A DNA stretch of 64,000 nt from Solimonas soli DSM 21787 (GTDB lineage: Bacteria; Pseudomonadota; Gammaproteobacteria; Nevskiales; Nevskiaceae). Made by a program: the position numbers and the translations under genes. The DNA lies in contig NZ_AXDW01000010.1 in NCBI RefSeq assembly GCF_000474945.1, positions 1 through 64,000 of the forward strand, read 5' to 3'. How positions within the stretch are numbered: the stretch's first letter is position 1; every line of letters starts with the position of its first letter. Positions 1 through 10,524 of the stretch are shown in pieces. The notes under the pieces were generated by a model. The model was not told where the DNA came from, made no database searches, and worked only from the letters and a program-made list of their open reading frames with translations.

Positions 1-1194
<1,194 letters not shown>

Positions 1195-1218
1195 CACCTT
1201 TTCGCTTTACTTTTGGCT

Positions 1219-1250
1219 GGGGCGCGAATAAAATTCGCGCCCCTTTTGTT
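1219..1250 (+). terminator. Intrinsic terminator between tuf and rpsJ
   Basis: An 11-bp perfect stem (GGGGCGCGAAT at 1219-1229, ATTCGCGCCCC at 1233-1243) with a 3-nt loop is followed directly by TTTTGTT. It should end most tuf transcripts. The S10 cluster would then need its own promoter, or read-through of this hairpin. No convincing promoter was found in the roughly 30 nt left before rpsJ. Confidence 0.85.
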
Positions 1251-1278
1251 CCCTGCTCTTTAAACCGGAAACCAAAGC

Positions 1279-1596
1279 ATGGCCGCGACCAGCCAATCTA
1301 TTCGCATCCGGCTCAAGGCGTTCGACCATCGTCTGATTGACAAATCGGCGAAGGAGATCGTTGAGACCGCGAAGCGCACCGGTGCCGTCGTGCGTGGGCC
1401 GATTCCTCTGCCCACCCGTAAGGAACGCTTCACCATCCTCGTTTCGCCGCACGCCGACAAGGACGCGCGCGATCAATACGAGATCCGCACGCACAAGCGG
1501 CTCATGCAGATCGTCGACCCGACGGAAAAGACCGTCGACGCGTTGTCGAAGCTCGACCTGCCGGCCGGCGTCGAAGTCCAGATCTCGCTGAGCTAA
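1279..1596 (+). CDS. rpsJ: 30S ribosomal protein S10
   Basis: S10 sits in the 30S head and is also NusE, the NusB partner in antitermination. The 105-residue protein shows the family core ([14 protein letters not shown], then [19 protein letters not shown] and the loop [11 protein letters not shown]). It is the first gene of the S10 cluster. The ATG lies behind an A-rich stretch (GGAAACCAAAGC) with only a weak Shine-Dalgarno. The alternative ATG in another frame at 1337 is a shadow. Confidence 0.97.
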   Translation: MAATSQSIRIRLKAFDHRLIDKSAKEIVETAKRTGAVVRGPIPLPTRKERFTILVSPHADKDARDQYEIRTHKRLMQIVDPTEKTVDALSKLDLPAGVEVQISLS

Positions 1597-1608
1597 GGAG
1601 AAACGGAC

Positions 1609-2247
1609 ATGTCGATCGCAATCGTAGGCCGCAAGGCAGGCATGACGCGCATCTTCACCGAAGATGGTGCGTCGATTCCGGTGACCGTCATCGAGTGCAC
1701 GCCGAACCGCGTCGCTCAGGTCAAGACCGTGGAAACCGATGGCTACCGTGCTGTGCAGGTGGCCGTGGGTGAAGAGAAGCCGGGCCGCGTCAACAAGGCG
1801 CAGGCCGGTCATCACAAGAAGGCTGGCGTCGCCGTCGGCCGCGGTCTGTGGGAAATCCGTCTCGCCGAGGGCGAGGGTGCGGATCTCGCTGCGGGTTCCG
1901 AGATCAAGGTGGGTCAGTTCGATGGCGTGAAGGCCGTCGACGTCACCGGCGTCTCGAAGGGCAAGGGTTTCGCCGGCGTGCAGAAGCGCTGGAACTTCGG
2001 CGGTGGCCGTGCGACGCACGGTAACTCGCTGTCGCACCGCTCTCCGGGCTCGATCGGCCAGCGCCAGGCGCCGGGCCGCGTGTTCAAGGGCAAGAAGATG
2101 GCAGGTCACATGGGTTCGGATCGCGTTACCGCGCTGAACCTGGACCTGGTCAAGATTGATGTGGACCGCAACCTTCTGCTGGTGAAGGGTGCGGTGCCGG
2201 GTGCCACGAATGGCGATGTCATCGTGCGCCCCACGGTGAAGGCCTGA
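1609..2247 (+). CDS. rplC: 50S ribosomal protein L3
   Basis: L3 is an early assembly protein of the 50S subunit that reaches towards the peptidyl transferase centre. The 212-residue product begins [16 protein letters not shown]. It carries the long central extension with the glutamine motif [16 protein letters not shown], the region methylated by PrmB in relatives. The start follows AAGGAG 12 nt after rpsJ. Confidence 0.97.
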   Translation: MSIAIVGRKAGMTRIFTEDGASIPVTVIECTPNRVAQVKTVETDGYRAVQVAVGEEKPGRVNKAQAGHHKKAGVAVGRGLWEIRLAEGEGADLAAGSEIKVGQFDGVKAVDVTGVSKGKGFAGVQKRWNFGGGRATHGNSLSHRSPGSIGQRQAPGRVFKGKKMAGHMGSDRVTALNLDLVKIDVDRNLLLVKGAVPGATNGDVIVRPTVKA

Positions 2248-2282
2248 GTCGTCGGGTCTGGGTTCACTGAGGAAAAACGGCC

Positions 2283-2888
2283 ATGGATATTCAACTCTAT
2301 AACAGCTCGAACAAGCTGAACGTTTCGGATGCCGTGTTCGGCGCCGAATACAACGAACCGCTGATCCACCAGGTGGTCACCGCCTACATGGCGGCTGGCC
2401 GTGCCGGTACCAAGGCGCAGCTCGCCAAGGGCGAAGTGCGCGGCGGCGGCAAGAAGCCGTGGAAGCAGAAGGGTACGGGCCGCGCCCGCGCCGGTTCGAT
2501 CCGCTCGCCCCTGTGGCGCGGCGGCGGCGCGACGTTCGCCGCCAGCCCGCGCGATCACTCGCAGAAGGTCAACCGCAAGATGTACCGCGGCGCCATCCGC
2601 TCGATCGTTGCCGAACTCGCCCGCCAGAACCACCTGATCGTCGCCGAGGCCTTCACGGTCGCTGCCGCCAAGACCAAGGGTCTCGTCGAGCAGCTCGCGA
2701 AGCTCGGCTCGGACGACGTGCTGATCGTCACCGGCGAGCTCGACCAGAACCTGTTCCTTTCGGCCCGCAACCTGCCGCATGTGGCGGTTTGCGATGTCGA
2801 GGCCCTCAATCCGGTCACGCTGCTGCGCCACGAGAAGGTGGTCATCACGGCGGACGCGGTCAAGAAGCTGGAGGCGTGGCTGCAATGA
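2283..2888 (+). CDS. rplD: 50S ribosomal protein L4
   Basis: L4 lines the peptide exit tunnel and in E. coli represses its own S10 operon. The 201-residue protein has the basic tunnel loop [19 protein letters not shown] around residues 60-78. The start ATG follows GAGGAAAAACGGCC. Its TGA overlaps the rplW ATG by 3 bases, so the two are probably translationally coupled. Confidence 0.97.
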   Translation: MDIQLYNSSNKLNVSDAVFGAEYNEPLIHQVVTAYMAAGRAGTKAQLAKGEVRGGGKKPWKQKGTGRARAGSIRSPLWRGGGATFAASPRDHSQKVNRKMYRGAIRSIVAELARQNHLIVAEAFTVAAAKTKGLVEQLAKLGSDDVLIVTGELDQNLFLSARNLPHVAVCDVEALNPVTLLRHEKVVITADAVKKLEAWLQ

Positions 2889-3205
2889 GCACCAAGTTCA
2901 AAACCGCGGCCGATCGCCTGCACCAGATCATCATCGCGCCGGTCGTCTCGGAGAAGAGCACGCGCGTCGCCGAGAAGAACAACCAGGCTGTCTTCAAGGT
3001 CGCTCGCGACGCGCAGAAGCCGGAAATCAAGGAAGCGGTCGAGAAGCTCTTCAACGTCAAGGTCGACGGCGTTCGCACGCTGACCGTGAAGGGCAAGAGC
3101 AAGCGTTTCGGCCGTTTCGAAGGCAAGCGCTCCGACTGGAAGAAGGCGTACGTCACGCTCGCGCAGGGCCAGGAAATCGATTTCCTCGGCGGCGCCTCGG
3201 CCTAA
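2885..3205 (+). CDS. rplW: 50S ribosomal protein L23
   Basis: L23 is at the tunnel exit and docks trigger factor and SRP. The 106-residue product has the family elements [12 protein letters not shown] and [12 protein letters not shown]. The ATG lies inside the rplD stop (AATGAG). A longer reading of this frame from 2459 is antisense-free shadow of rplD and is not part of the gene; L23 homologues start at the residue chosen here. Confidence 0.97.
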   Translation: MSTKFKTAADRLHQIIIAPVVSEKSTRVAEKNNQAVFKVARDAQKPEIKEAVEKLFNVKVDGVRTLTVKGKSKRFGRFEGKRSDWKKAYVTLAQGQEIDFLGGASA

Positions 3206-3217
3206 GGACACGACACC

Positions 3218-4051
3218 ATGCCACTGATCCAAATCAAGCCGACGTCGCCGGGCGCGCGTCACCAGGTCAAGGTCGTCACGCCGGGCCTGTGGAAGGGCGA
3301 AGCCCACGCGCCGCTGCTCGAGAAGCAGAAGAGCACGGGCGGCCGCAACAACAACGGCCACATCACCACGCGCCACAAGGGCGGCGGCCAGAAGCAGCAC
3401 TACCGCCTGGTCGATTTCAAGCGCAACAAGGACGGCATTCCGGCCGTCGTCGAGCGCGTCGAATACGATCCGAACCGTTCGGCGCACATCGCGCTGCTGT
3501 GCTACGCCGACGGCGAGCGCCGCTACATCATCGCGCCGCGCGGCGTCGCCGCCGGCGACAAGCTGCAGTCCGGCACCGATGCACCGATCAAGGCGGGCAA
3601 CACGCTGCCGCTGCGCAACATCCCGATCGGTTCGACCGTGCACTGCGTCGAGCTGCGCCCGGGCAAGGGTGCGCAGATCGCGCGCTCGGCCGGCGCCGCC
3701 ATCCAGCTGGTCGCCCGCGAAGGCGAGTACGCGACGATTCGTCTGCGTTCCGGCGAAATGCGCAAGGTGCTCTCCGAGTGCCGCGCCACGATCGGCGAAG
3801 TCGGCAACAACGAGCACAACCTGCGTCAGTACGGCAAGGCCGGCGCCAAGCGCCACAAGGGCATCCGTCCGACGGTTCGCGGTGTGGTCATGAACCCGGT
3901 CGATCACCCGCACGGCGGCGGCGAAGGCCGTTCCGGCCAGGGCAACCCGCATCCGGTGACGCCGTGGGGCCAGCAGACCAAGGGCCTCAAGACCCGCAGC
4001 AACAAGCGCACGCAGAAGTTCATCGTGCGCAGCCGCCATTCGAAGAAGTAA
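3218..4051 (+). CDS. rplB: 50S ribosomal protein L2
   Basis: L2 binds 23S rRNA domain IV and is needed for subunit association and peptidyl transfer. The 277-residue protein contains the conserved [20 protein letters not shown] near the N terminus. The catalytic-region loop [15 protein letters not shown] with its invariant histidine is near residue 230. Length is typical. It lies between rplW and rpsS in the standard order. Confidence 0.98.
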   Translation: MPLIQIKPTSPGARHQVKVVTPGLWKGEAHAPLLEKQKSTGGRNNNGHITTRHKGGGQKQHYRLVDFKRNKDGIPAVVERVEYDPNRSAHIALLCYADGERRYIIAPRGVAAGDKLQSGTDAPIKAGNTLPLRNIPIGSTVHCVELRPGKGAQIARSAGAAIQLVAREGEYATIRLRSGEMRKVLSECRATIGEVGNNEHNLRQYGKAGAKRHKGIRPTVRGVVMNPVDHPHGGGEGRSGQGNPHPVTPWGQQTKGLKTRSNKRTQKFIVRSRHSKK

Positions 4052-4075
4052 CAGGAACACTTTAGGACTTAGGCC

Positions 4076-4354
4076 ATGCCACGTTCCGTCAAGAAGGGCC
4101 CGTTCGTCGACCACCATCTCGCGAAGAAGGTGGAAGCGGCTGCCGGCCAGCGCGTGAAGAAGCCGATCAAGACCTGGTCGCGCCGTTCGATGATCACTCC
4201 GGACTTCGTGGGCCTGACGCTTCAGGTTCACAACGGCAAGACGCACCTGCCGGTCTTCATCACCGACAACATGGTCGGCCATAAGCTCGGCGAGTTCTCG
4301 CCGACGCGGACCTTCAAGGGTCATGGCGACAAGAAAGTCGAAGCCAAGAAGTAA
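4076..4354 (+). CDS. rpsS: 30S ribosomal protein S19
   Basis: S19 forms a complex with S13 in the 30S head near the A-site tRNA. The 92-residue product begins [15 protein letters not shown] and has the conserved stretch [19 protein letters not shown] and then [12 protein letters not shown]. Spacing to rplV is 5 nt. Confidence 0.98.
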   Translation: MPRSVKKGPFVDHHLAKKVEAAAGQRVKKPIKTWSRRSMITPDFVGLTLQVHNGKTHLPVFITDNMVGHKLGEFSPTRTFKGHGDKKVEAKK

Positions 4355-4359
4355 TCGCC

Positions 4360-4695
4360 ATGCAGACGCAAGCCATCCTGAAGTTCGTCCGCCTGTCGCC
4401 GAAGAAGGCGCGCGCGATCGCCGATCTCGTGCGCGGCAAGCCGGTCGACGAGGCGCGCAACATCCTCAAGTACTCCACCCGCAAGCCGGCTCGCATCCTG
4501 TTCAAGGTGCTGGAGTCCGCGATCGCCAACGCCGAAAACAATCACGGCGCCGACGTCGACGAGCTGAAGGTGAAGGAGATCTACGTGGACGCCGGCCCGG
4601 TGCTCAAGCGCATCATGCCGCGTGCCAAGGGCCGTGCTGATCGCATCGTGAAGCCGACCAGCCACATCACGATCAAGGTCTCGGACGGCCAGTAA
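4360..4695 (+). CDS. rplV: 50S ribosomal protein L22
   Basis: L22 has a globular surface domain and a beta-hairpin that reaches into the exit tunnel, where macrolide-resistance changes occur in relatives. The 111-residue product shows [17 protein letters not shown] at the N terminus and the hairpin region [18 protein letters not shown] near residues 78-95. Both ends match family length. Confidence 0.97.
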   Translation: MQTQAILKFVRLSPKKARAIADLVRGKPVDEARNILKYSTRKPARILFKVLESAIANAENNHGADVDELKVKEIYVDAGPVLKRIMPRAKGRADRIVKPTSHITIKVSDGQ

Positions 4696-4726
4696 GGCCG
4701 CCTGCGTCGGACGAGAGAGAATATTC

Positions 4727-5413
4727 ATGGGTCATAAAGTCAATCCGAACGGCTTCCGCCTCGGCATCACGACGTCCTGGACGTCGAACTGGTACGCGGA
4801 GCGCAAGGCTTACGGCGAAAACCTGCTGAAGGACATCCAGGTCCGCAGCTTCCTGCGCAAGAAGCTTGCGCAGGCGTCGGTGTCGCGCATCCAGATCGAC
4901 CGCCCGGCGAAGTCGGCGCGCGTGACGATCCACACGGCGCGTCCGGGCATCGTCATCGGCAAGAAGGGCGAGGACATCGAGAAGCTGAAGGCCGAAGTCG
5001 CCAAGCGCATGGGCCTGAAGCCGGATTCCGTGCACATCTCGGTCGAGGAAATCCGCAAGCCGGAACTCGACGCGCAGCTGGTCGCCGACAGCATCGCCCA
5101 GCAGCTCGAGCGCCGCATCATGTTCCGCCGCGCGATGAAGCGCTCGGTGCAGAACGCCATGCGCCTCGGCGCCGGCGGCATCAAGATCCAGGTCGGCGGC
5201 CGTCTGAACGGCGCCGAGATCGCCCGCACCGAGTGGTACCGCGAAGGCCGCGTGCCGCTCCACACGCTGCGCGCCAACGTCGACTACGCCGTCGGTGAAG
5301 CCCGTACCACGTACGGCATCATCGGCGTGAAGGTCTGGGTGTTCACCGGCGAAGTGTTCGAAGCCGATCGCCGCCAGGACAAGAACGAAACCACCGAGGC
5401 CCGTACGGCCTAA
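4727..5413 (+). CDS. rpsC: 30S ribosomal protein S3
   Basis: S3 is at the mRNA entry channel and takes part in the helicase activity of the 30S subunit. The 228-residue protein begins [14 protein letters not shown]. It contains a type II KH domain with the [10 protein letters not shown] loop near residue 82, followed by the C-terminal domain ([23 protein letters not shown], residues about 160-180). Its start lies 31 nt after rplV. Confidence 0.97.
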   Translation: MGHKVNPNGFRLGITTSWTSNWYAERKAYGENLLKDIQVRSFLRKKLAQASVSRIQIDRPAKSARVTIHTARPGIVIGKKGEDIEKLKAEVAKRMGLKPDSVHISVEEIRKPELDAQLVADSIAQQLERRIMFRRAMKRSVQNAMRLGAGGIKIQVGGRLNGAEIARTEWYREGRVPLHTLRANVDYAVGEARTTYGIIGVKVWVFTGEVFEADRRQDKNETTEARTA

Positions 5414-5430
5414 GGTCGGGAGACAAAGCC

Positions 5431-5844
5431 ATGATGCAGCCGAAGCGAACCAAGTTTCGCAAGCAACGCAAGGGTTCCAACACCGGTATGGCCTTGGTCG
5501 GTAACAAGGTCAGCTTCGGTGAGTGGGGCCTCAAGGCGACCGAACCGGGTCGCGTCACCGCCCGCCAGATCGAAGCGGCACGCCGCGTCATCACGCGCTA
5601 CATCAAGCGCGGCGGCAAGGTGTGGATCCGCCTGTTCCCGGACGTGCCGGTGACCAAGAAGCCGCTGGAAGTCCGCATGGGCTCCGGCAAGGGCAACGTC
5701 GAGTACTGGGTCTGCAAGGTGCAGCCCGGCAAGGTGCTCTACGAAATGGAAGGCGTCGATGAAGTGACCGCGCGCGAGGCGTTCCGCCTGGCCGCAGCGA
5801 AGCTGCCGGTGAAGACCAGCTTCGTCAACCGGACGATCATGTGA
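5431..5844 (+). CDS. rplP: 50S ribosomal protein L16
   Basis: L16 organises the A-site region of the 50S subunit. The 137-residue product starts [15 protein letters not shown]; the first ATG is taken because the family begins M-(L/M)-QPKRTK. The loop [13 protein letters not shown] with the arginine hydroxylated in E. coli is present near residue 50. Its stop overlaps the rpmC start (TGATG). Confidence 0.97.
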   Translation: MMQPKRTKFRKQRKGSNTGMALVGNKVSFGEWGLKATEPGRVTARQIEAARRVITRYIKRGGKVWIRLFPDVPVTKKPLEVRMGSGKGNVEYWVCKVQPGKVLYEMEGVDEVTAREAFRLAAAKLPVKTSFVNRTIM

Positions 5845-6044
5845 TGAAGACCTCCGAATATGTGAAGTCGCTGCGCGGCAAGGACATGAAGGCGCTCGCC
5901 GAGGAACTCGCCGCGCTGCGTCGCGAACAGTTCAACCTGCGCATGCAGCATGCCACCGGCCAGCCGGCCAAGCCGCATCTCGTGCGCGAGGCGCGCAAGA
6001 AGATCGCGCGGGTCAAGACCATTGCGCGCAGCCAGGTGAAGTAA
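5844..6044 (+). CDS. rpmC: 50S ribosomal protein L29
   Basis: L29 is a small helical-hairpin protein near the tunnel exit. The 66-residue product has the family pattern L-x(2)[16 protein letters not shown] and a basic tail. The ATG at 5844 shares one base with the rplP stop and gives the usual MKxxE start. A GTG one codon earlier (5841) is also in frame but adds nothing conserved. Confidence 0.95.
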   Translation: MKTSEYVKSLRGKDMKALAEELAALRREQFNLRMQHATGQPAKPHLVREARKKIARVKTIARSQVK

Positions 6045-6047
6045 GCC

Positions 6048-6320
6048 ATGAGCACCGAACAGACCGAAAAGAAGGGCAACCGCGTCGTGGGCCGTGTCGT
6101 CAGCGACAAGGGTGACAAGACCATCACCGTGCTCGTCGAGCGCGTCGAGCGTCATCCGCTCTACGGCAAGACGCTGCGCCGCTCGACCAAGCTGCGCGCG
6201 CACGACGAGAACAACCAGGCGAAGGCAGGCGACACCGTGGCGATCGTCGAGACGCGCCCGCTGTCGGCCACCAAGCGCTTCCGCCTCGTCGAAGTGCTGA
6301 AGTCCGGCGCCGCCGGCTGA
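6048..6320 (+). CDS. rpsQ: 30S ribosomal protein S17
   Basis: S17 is an OB-fold primary binder of 16S rRNA in the 30S body. The 90-residue product carries [19 protein letters not shown] and [19 protein letters not shown], then the [20 protein letters not shown] strand pair. It begins 3 nt after the rpmC stop. Confidence 0.97.
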   Translation: MSTEQTEKKGNRVVGRVVSDKGDKTITVLVERVERHPLYGKTLRRSTKLRAHDENNQAKAGDTVAIVETRPLSATKRFRLVEVLKSGAAG

Positions 6321-6335
6321 CCAGGGAGCCAGACC

Positions 6336-6701
6336 ATGATTCAACAGGAAAGCTTTCTGGTGGTCGCCGACAACAGCGGCGCCCGTGAAGTGCAGGTGAT
6401 CCAGGTCAAGGGTTCGACGTACCGCCGCTATGCGGCCGTCGGCGACCTGATCAAGGTCACCGTCAAGGACGCGATTCCGCGCGGCAAGGTCAAGAAGGGC
6501 GAAGTGCACGACGCGGTCGTCGTCCGCACCAAGTTCCCGATCAAGCGCGCCGACGGTTCGGTCATCCGTTTCGACAGCAATGCCGCCGTGCTGCTGACGA
6601 ACAAGCTGGAGCCGCTGGGCACTCGTATCTTCGGGCCGGTGACGCGCGAACTGCGCGACCGTTTCATGAAGATCGTGTCGCTGGCGCCCGAAGTGATCTA
6701 A
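6336..6701 (+). CDS. rplN: 50S ribosomal protein L14
   Basis: L14 lies on the 50S interface and is the contact site for the silencing factor RsfS. The 121-residue protein has the diagnostic [15 protein letters not shown] and [20 protein letters not shown], and ends [12 protein letters not shown]. It usually marks the start of the spc section of the cluster, but no new promoter is evident between rpsQ and this gene (15-nt gap). Confidence 0.97.
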   Translation: MIQQESFLVVADNSGAREVQVIQVKGSTYRRYAAVGDLIKVTVKDAIPRGKVKKGEVHDAVVVRTKFPIKRADGSVIRFDSNAAVLLTNKLEPLGTRIFGPVTRELRDRFMKIVSLAPEVI

Positions 6702-6714
6702 GGCAGGACCGAGC

Positions 6715-7041
6715 ATGAGCAAGATCAAGAAGGGCGACGAAGTCGTCGTCATCACGGGCAAGGACAAGGGCCGCCGCGGCAAGGTCGCGCAGGTTCTGGT
6801 CGCCGCCGGCAAGGTGGTCGTCGAAGGCGTCAACGTCGCCAAGAAGCACCAGCGCGGCAACCCGAACGCCGGCGTGGCCGGTGGCATCGTCGAGAAGGAA
6901 ATGCCGATCGACGTGTCGAACGTGGCCATCTGGAACGCGAAGACCGGCAAGGCCGATCGCGTCGGCTTCAAGTTCGAGGGCGAAGGCGAAAAGCGCCGCA
7001 AGGTGCGCGTGTTCAAGTCCAACAGCGAACTGGTGGACTAA
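6715..7041 (+). CDS. rplX: 50S ribosomal protein L24
   Basis: L24 is an assembly initiator of the 50S subunit. The 108-residue product starts [19 protein letters not shown], a KOW motif, and continues [14 protein letters not shown]. Length and position between rplN and rplE are standard. Confidence 0.97.
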   Translation: MSKIKKGDEVVVITGKDKGRRGKVAQVLVAAGKVVVEGVNVAKKHQRGNPNAGVAGGIVEKEMPIDVSNVAIWNAKTGKADRVGFKFEGEGEKRRKVRVFKSNSELVD

Positions 7042-7052
7042 GGTAGAAAGCC

Positions 7053-7589
7053 ATGGCGAATCTGCAAACTCTTTACCGCGAGAAGCTCGCGTCCGAGCTC
7101 CAGAAGAAGCTCGGCGTCGGCGCGATGGAAGTCCCGCGCATCGAAAAGATCACCCTGAACATGGGCGTCGGTGAAGCGACGACCGACCGCAAGGTGATCG
7201 AGAAGGCGGTCGAGGACATGACGGCGATCGCCGGCCAGAAGCCGGTCGTCACCAAGACCCGTATCGCCATCGCGGCGTTCAAGGTCCGCGAGAACTATCC
7301 GGTCGGCGTCAAGGTGACGTTGCGCCGCGAGAAGATGTACGAGTTCCTGGAGCGCCTGATCGTCGTCGCCCTGCCGCGCATCCGCGACTTCCGCGGCATC
7401 TCGGCGCGCGGCTTCGACGGCGCCGGCAATTTCAATTTCGGTGTCACGGAACAGATCATCTTTCCGGAAATCGAGTACGAAAAGGTCGACGCGGTGCGCG
7501 GCATGAACATCACCATCACCACGACGGCGAAGAACGACGAACAGGGCCGCGCCCTGCTCGACGCCTTCAACTTCCCGTTCCGCAAGTAA
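7053..7589 (+). CDS. rplE: 50S ribosomal protein L5
   Basis: L5 binds 5S rRNA in the central protuberance and contacts P-site tRNA. The 178-residue product contains [13 protein letters not shown], the [10 protein letters not shown] loop and the C-terminal [20 protein letters not shown]. In E. coli, S8 regulates the spc mRNA around rplE; no matching site was identified by eye here. Confidence 0.97.
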   Translation: MANLQTLYREKLASELQKKLGVGAMEVPRIEKITLNMGVGEATTDRKVIEKAVEDMTAIAGQKPVVTKTRIAIAAFKVRENYPVGVKVTLRREKMYEFLERLIVVALPRIRDFRGISARGFDGAGNFNFGVTEQIIFPEIEYEKVDAVRGMNITITTTAKNDEQGRALLDAFNFPFRK

Positions 7590-7605
7590 AGCGCAGGCGA
7601 TACCC

Positions 7606-7911
7606 ATGGCCAAGACCAACATGATCGAGCGCGAGAAGAAGCGCGCCGCCCTTGCCGCGAAGTACGCCAAGAAGCGCGCGACGCTGAAGGCGACCATCGT
7701 CAGCGAAGCCGCTTCGGACGAAGACAAGGCTGCTGCCGTCGTGGCGCTGCAGAAGCTGCCGCGCGACTCGGCGAAGACCCGCCAGCGCAACCGCTGCCAG
7801 CTCACCGGCCGCTCGCGCGGCGTCTACAAGAAGTTCGGCCTTGCGCGCCACAAGCTGCGCGAAGCCGCCAACCGCGGCGAAGTGCCGGGCCTGAAGAAGG
7901 CGAGCTGGTAA
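7606..7911 (+). CDS. rpsN: 30S ribosomal protein S14 (zinc-free form)
   Basis: S14 is a 30S head protein. The 101-residue product is the long C-minus type. It lacks the CxxC zinc ribbon (its only cysteine is in [12 protein letters not shown]) and has the insertion [13 protein letters not shown]. The C terminus ends GLKKASW as usual. Confidence 0.97.
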   Translation: MAKTNMIEREKKRAALAAKYAKKRATLKATIVSEAASDEDKAAAVVALQKLPRDSAKTRQRNRCQLTGRSRGVYKKFGLARHKLREAANRGEVPGLKKASW

Positions 7912-7923
7912 GAGGATTTCCAT

Positions 7924-8319
7924 ATGAGCATGACCGATCCTATCGCCGACTTTCTGACGCGCATCCGCAACGCCCAGGCGGCGCGCAAGAAGCAGGTGTC
8001 GTCGCCGTCCTCGAAGATCAAGGAAGCGATCGCCGCCGTTCTCAAGGACGAGGGCTACATCGCCGACTACGCCGTGGTCGCCGACGGCGCCAAGAAGACC
8101 ATCACCCTGGCCCTGAAGTACTTCGAGGGCAAGCCGGTGATCGAGCGCCTCGAACGCATCTCGAAGCCGGCCCTGCGCGTCTACAAGGGCAAGGACGAGC
8201 TGCCGAAGGTTCTCGGCGGTCTCGGCGTCGCCATCGTCTCCACGCCCAAGGGCGTGGTCAGCGACCGCAAGGCGCGCGCTGCCGGTCTCGGCGGCGAAGT
8301 GCTCTGCATCGTCGCCTAA
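7924..8319 (+). CDS. rpsH: 30S ribosomal protein S8
   Basis: S8 is a central primary binder of 16S rRNA and the spc-operon repressor in E. coli. The 131-residue product begins [18 protein letters not shown]. It has the C-terminal RNA-binding loop [26 protein letters not shown] lies 5-9 nt upstream of the ATG. Confidence 0.97.
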   Translation: MSMTDPIADFLTRIRNAQAARKKQVSSPSSKIKEAIAAVLKDEGYIADYAVVADGAKKTITLALKYFEGKPVIERLERISKPALRVYKGKDELPKVLGGLGVAIVSTPKGVVSDRKARAAGLGGEVLCIVA

Positions 8320-8329
8320 GGAGAGCACC

Positions 8330-8857
8330 ATGTCCCGCGTCGCAAAAATGCCGGTGAAGCTGCCGGCCGGTGTGCAGGTCGCCAACGCGAACGGCCAGCT
8401 GACCGTCAAGGGCAAGACCAGCCTGACGATCAACGTGCCGGCGAAGGTGCAGATCGAGGTGCAGGGCGATACCGTCACGGTCGCCGCCGCCTCGATCACC
8501 GCCGACAAGATGCAGGCCGGCACGTTCCGCGCGCTGCTCAACAATGCCGTGGTCGGCGTGTCGAAGGGCTACGAGAAGAAGCTGCAGCTGGTCGGCGTCG
8601 GCTACCGCGCCGCGACCGCCGGCAAGAAGCTGAACCTCTCGCTCGGCTTCTCGCACCCGATCGAATACCCGATCCCGGAAGGCATCACGGTGGAAACGCC
8701 GTCGCAGACCGAGATCATCGTCAAGGGCGCCGACAAGAAGATGGTCGGTCAGGTCGCCGCCGACATCCGCGGTTTCCGTCCGCCCGAGCCATACAAGGGC
8801 AAGGGCGTGCGTTACTCCACCGAGAAGGTGGAACTCAAGGAAGCGAAGAAGAAGTAA
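8330..8857 (+). CDS. rplF: 50S ribosomal protein L6
   Basis: L6 is at the factor-binding side of the 50S subunit. The 175-residue protein starts [15 protein letters not shown]. It has two L6 folds, with [19 protein letters not shown] in the middle and [19 protein letters not shown] near the C terminus. It is followed by an unusually long gap before rplR. Confidence 0.97.
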   Translation: MSRVAKMPVKLPAGVQVANANGQLTVKGKTSLTINVPAKVQIEVQGDTVTVAAASITADKMQAGTFRALLNNAVVGVSKGYEKKLQLVGVGYRAATAGKKLNLSLGFSHPIEYPIPEGITVETPSQTEIIVKGADKKMVGQVAADIRGFRPPEPYKGKGVRYSTEKVELKEAKKK

Positions 8858-8970
8858 AGGGTTCGCGTGGGGCCGTCCTCCTTCGGAAGGCCTTGCGCAC
8901 ATGGACCGGACTTCGATCTCGCGAACATTTTGGCATCGACCAAAAAGTTGCCAGGAAGAACTGGATTTAT
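8858..8970 (+). other. Structured 113-nt spacer between rplF and rplR
   Basis: Neighbouring r-protein genes here are 3-36 nt apart, but this gap is 113 nt. It holds nested inverted repeats. GTTCGCG (8861-8867) pairs with CGCGAAC (8920-8926), enclosing a small hairpin around CCTTCGGAAGG (8880-8890). TTTTGG (8928-8933) pairs with CCAAAA (8940-8945). The rplR Shine-Dalgarno (AGGAAG) follows shortly after. There is no T-tract typical of a terminator. It may be an RNA control element or a processing site; that is inference. Confidence 0.55.
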
Positions 8971-9327
8971 ATGAAGGACAAGAAACAGACCCGTCTGCGC
9001 CGCGCCCGCCGCACGCGCGCCCACATCCGCGAACTCGGCGTGCATCGTCTCGCCGTGCACCGCACGCCGCAGCACATCTACGCGCAGATCATCGCGCCGG
9101 ACGCCTCGGTGACCGTCGTCGCCGCGTCGACGGTCGAGAAGTCGGTGGCCGACGGCCTCGACGCGACCGGCAATGTCGAGGCCGCCAAGAAGGTCGGCAC
9201 GACGATCGCCGAGCGCGCCAAGGAGAAGGGCATCACCAAGGTGGCCTTCGACCGCGCGGGTTTCCAATACCACGGCCGCATCAAGGCCCTGGCCGACGCC
9301 GCGCGTGAAGCCGGCCTGGAGTTCTAA
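8971..9327 (+). CDS. rplR: 50S ribosomal protein L18
   Basis: L18 binds 5S rRNA in the central protuberance. The 118-residue product starts [18 protein letters not shown], a basic tail typical of the family, and contains [19 protein letters not shown] and [21 protein letters not shown]. The ATG at 8971 was chosen on homology. The open frame runs back to 8893 through the structured spacer, but those residues do not resemble L18. Confidence 0.96.
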   Translation: MKDKKQTRLRRARRTRAHIRELGVHRLAVHRTPQHIYAQIIAPDASVTVVAASTVEKSVADGLDATGNVEAAKKVGTTIAERAKEKGITKVAFDRAGFQYHGRIKALADAAREAGLEF

Positions 9328-9330
9328 GAC

Positions 9331-9843
9331 ATGGCGACCCAGCACAACTACGAAGAGCAGAGCGGCGGCGAGTTCAAGGAAAAGCTCATCACCGTCAATC
9401 GCGTGTCGAAGACGGTCAAGGGCGGCAAGCAGTTCGCCTTCACCGCGCTGACGGTCGTCGGCGACGGCGCCGGCCGCGTCGGTTTCGGCTACGGCAAGGC
9501 GCGCGAAGTGCCGCAGGCCATTTCCAAGGCGATGGACCAGGCGCGCAAGAACATGGTCACGGTGCCGCTCAAGGGCCTGACCGTGCAGCACGAGATCTGG
9601 GGCCAGCACGGCGCCGCGAAGGTGTTCCTGCGTCCGGCTTCGGACGGTACCGGCGTGATCGCCGGTGGCGCGATGCGCGCGGTGTTCGAAGTCGCCGGCG
9701 TGCAGAACATCCTCGCCAAGGCGCTCGGCTCGCGTAATCCGATCAACCTGGTGCGCGCGACGATGAACGCGCTGACCAAGATGAACCTGCCGTCGGAAAT
9801 GGCCGCCAAGCGCGGCAAGACCGTCGAAGAAATCCTCGGCTAA
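9331..9843 (+). CDS. rpsE: 30S ribosomal protein S5
   Basis: S5 shapes the mRNA entry site and affects decoding fidelity. The 170-residue product has the dsRBD-like N-terminal domain ([39 protein letters not shown]) and the C-terminal domain ([18 protein letters not shown]). It starts 3 nt after rplR. Confidence 0.97.
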   Translation: MATQHNYEEQSGGEFKEKLITVNRVSKTVKGGKQFAFTALTVVGDGAGRVGFGYGKAREVPQAISKAMDQARKNMVTVPLKGLTVQHEIWGQHGAAKVFLRPASDGTGVIAGGAMRAVFEVAGVQNILAKALGSRNPINLVRATMNALTKMNLPSEMAAKRGKTVEEILG

Positions 9844-9857
9844 GGGTTGCAAAGATC

Positions 9858-10049
9858 ATGACCGCCACCAAGCAGATCAAGCTCACGCTGATCCGTAGCC
9901 TCGCCAAGCGCCTGCCGAAGCATCAGGCCTGCGTGCGCGGCCTGGGTCTCACCCGCATGCATCAGTCGCGCATCGTTGCCGCCACGCCCGAGAACATGGG
10001 CATGGTCAACAAGGTGTCGTACATGCTGCGCATCGAAGAAGTCGCCTAA
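9858..10049 (+). CDS. rpmD: 50S ribosomal protein L30
   Basis: L30 is a small 50S protein of ferredoxin-like fold. The 63-residue product has [25 protein letters not shown] and ends [11 protein letters not shown]. This matches family length (about 60) and position between rpsE and rplO. Confidence 0.96.
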   Translation: MTATKQIKLTLIRSLAKRLPKHQACVRGLGLTRMHQSRIVAATPENMGMVNKVSYMLRIEEVA

Positions 10050-10075
10050 GACTGCTCCGACAGGATCTACAGAAC

Positions 10076-10510
10076 ATGAAACTCAACAGCATCAAGCCGG
10101 CCAAGGGCGCCAAGACCAAGAAGGTCCGCGTGGCCCGTGGTATCGGTTCGGGCATCGGCAAGACCGCCGGCCGCGGCCACAAGGGTCAGCACGCGCGCAA
10201 GGGCGGCTACCACAAGCTCGGCTTCGAGGGCGGCCAGATGCCGATCCAGCGTCGCCTGCCGAAGCGCGGCTTCAACTCGCCGCTCAAGGGCCTGACGGCG
10301 GAAGTGCGCCTGTCGGAGCTCGAGAAGATGAAAGCCGTCGAGATCGACCTCGCCACGCTGAAGGCGGAGAACGTGATCTCGGCGAATGCCGAGACCGCCA
10401 AGGTCATCAAGTCCGGCGCGCTGAGCCGCAAGGTCGCGCTCAAGGGTGTGCTCGTCACCAAGGGTGCTCGCGAAGCCATCACGGCCGCGGGCGGCAGCAT
10501 CGCCGAGTAA
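10076..10510 (+). CDS. rplO: 50S ribosomal protein L15
   Basis: L15 is a late-assembly 50S protein with a long glycine-rich N-terminal extension. The 144-residue product begins [18 protein letters not shown]. It has [22 protein letters not shown] and the core [17 protein letters not shown]. It is followed by secY after 14 nt. Confidence 0.97.
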   Translation: MKLNSIKPAKGAKTKKVRVARGIGSGIGKTAGRGHKGQHARKGGYHKLGFEGGQMPIQRRLPKRGFNSPLKGLTAEVRLSELEKMKAVEIDLATLKAENVISANAETAKVIKSGALSRKVALKGVLVTKGAREAITAAGGSIAE

Positions 10511-10524
10511 GGTCGGGAACGCTC

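Noticed and set aside
8901-9308. Alternative gene starting in the rplF-rplR spacer
   Set aside because: The frame reads through rplR out of phase and its residues are low-complexity Arg/His/Pro; L18 is unambiguous in the other frame.
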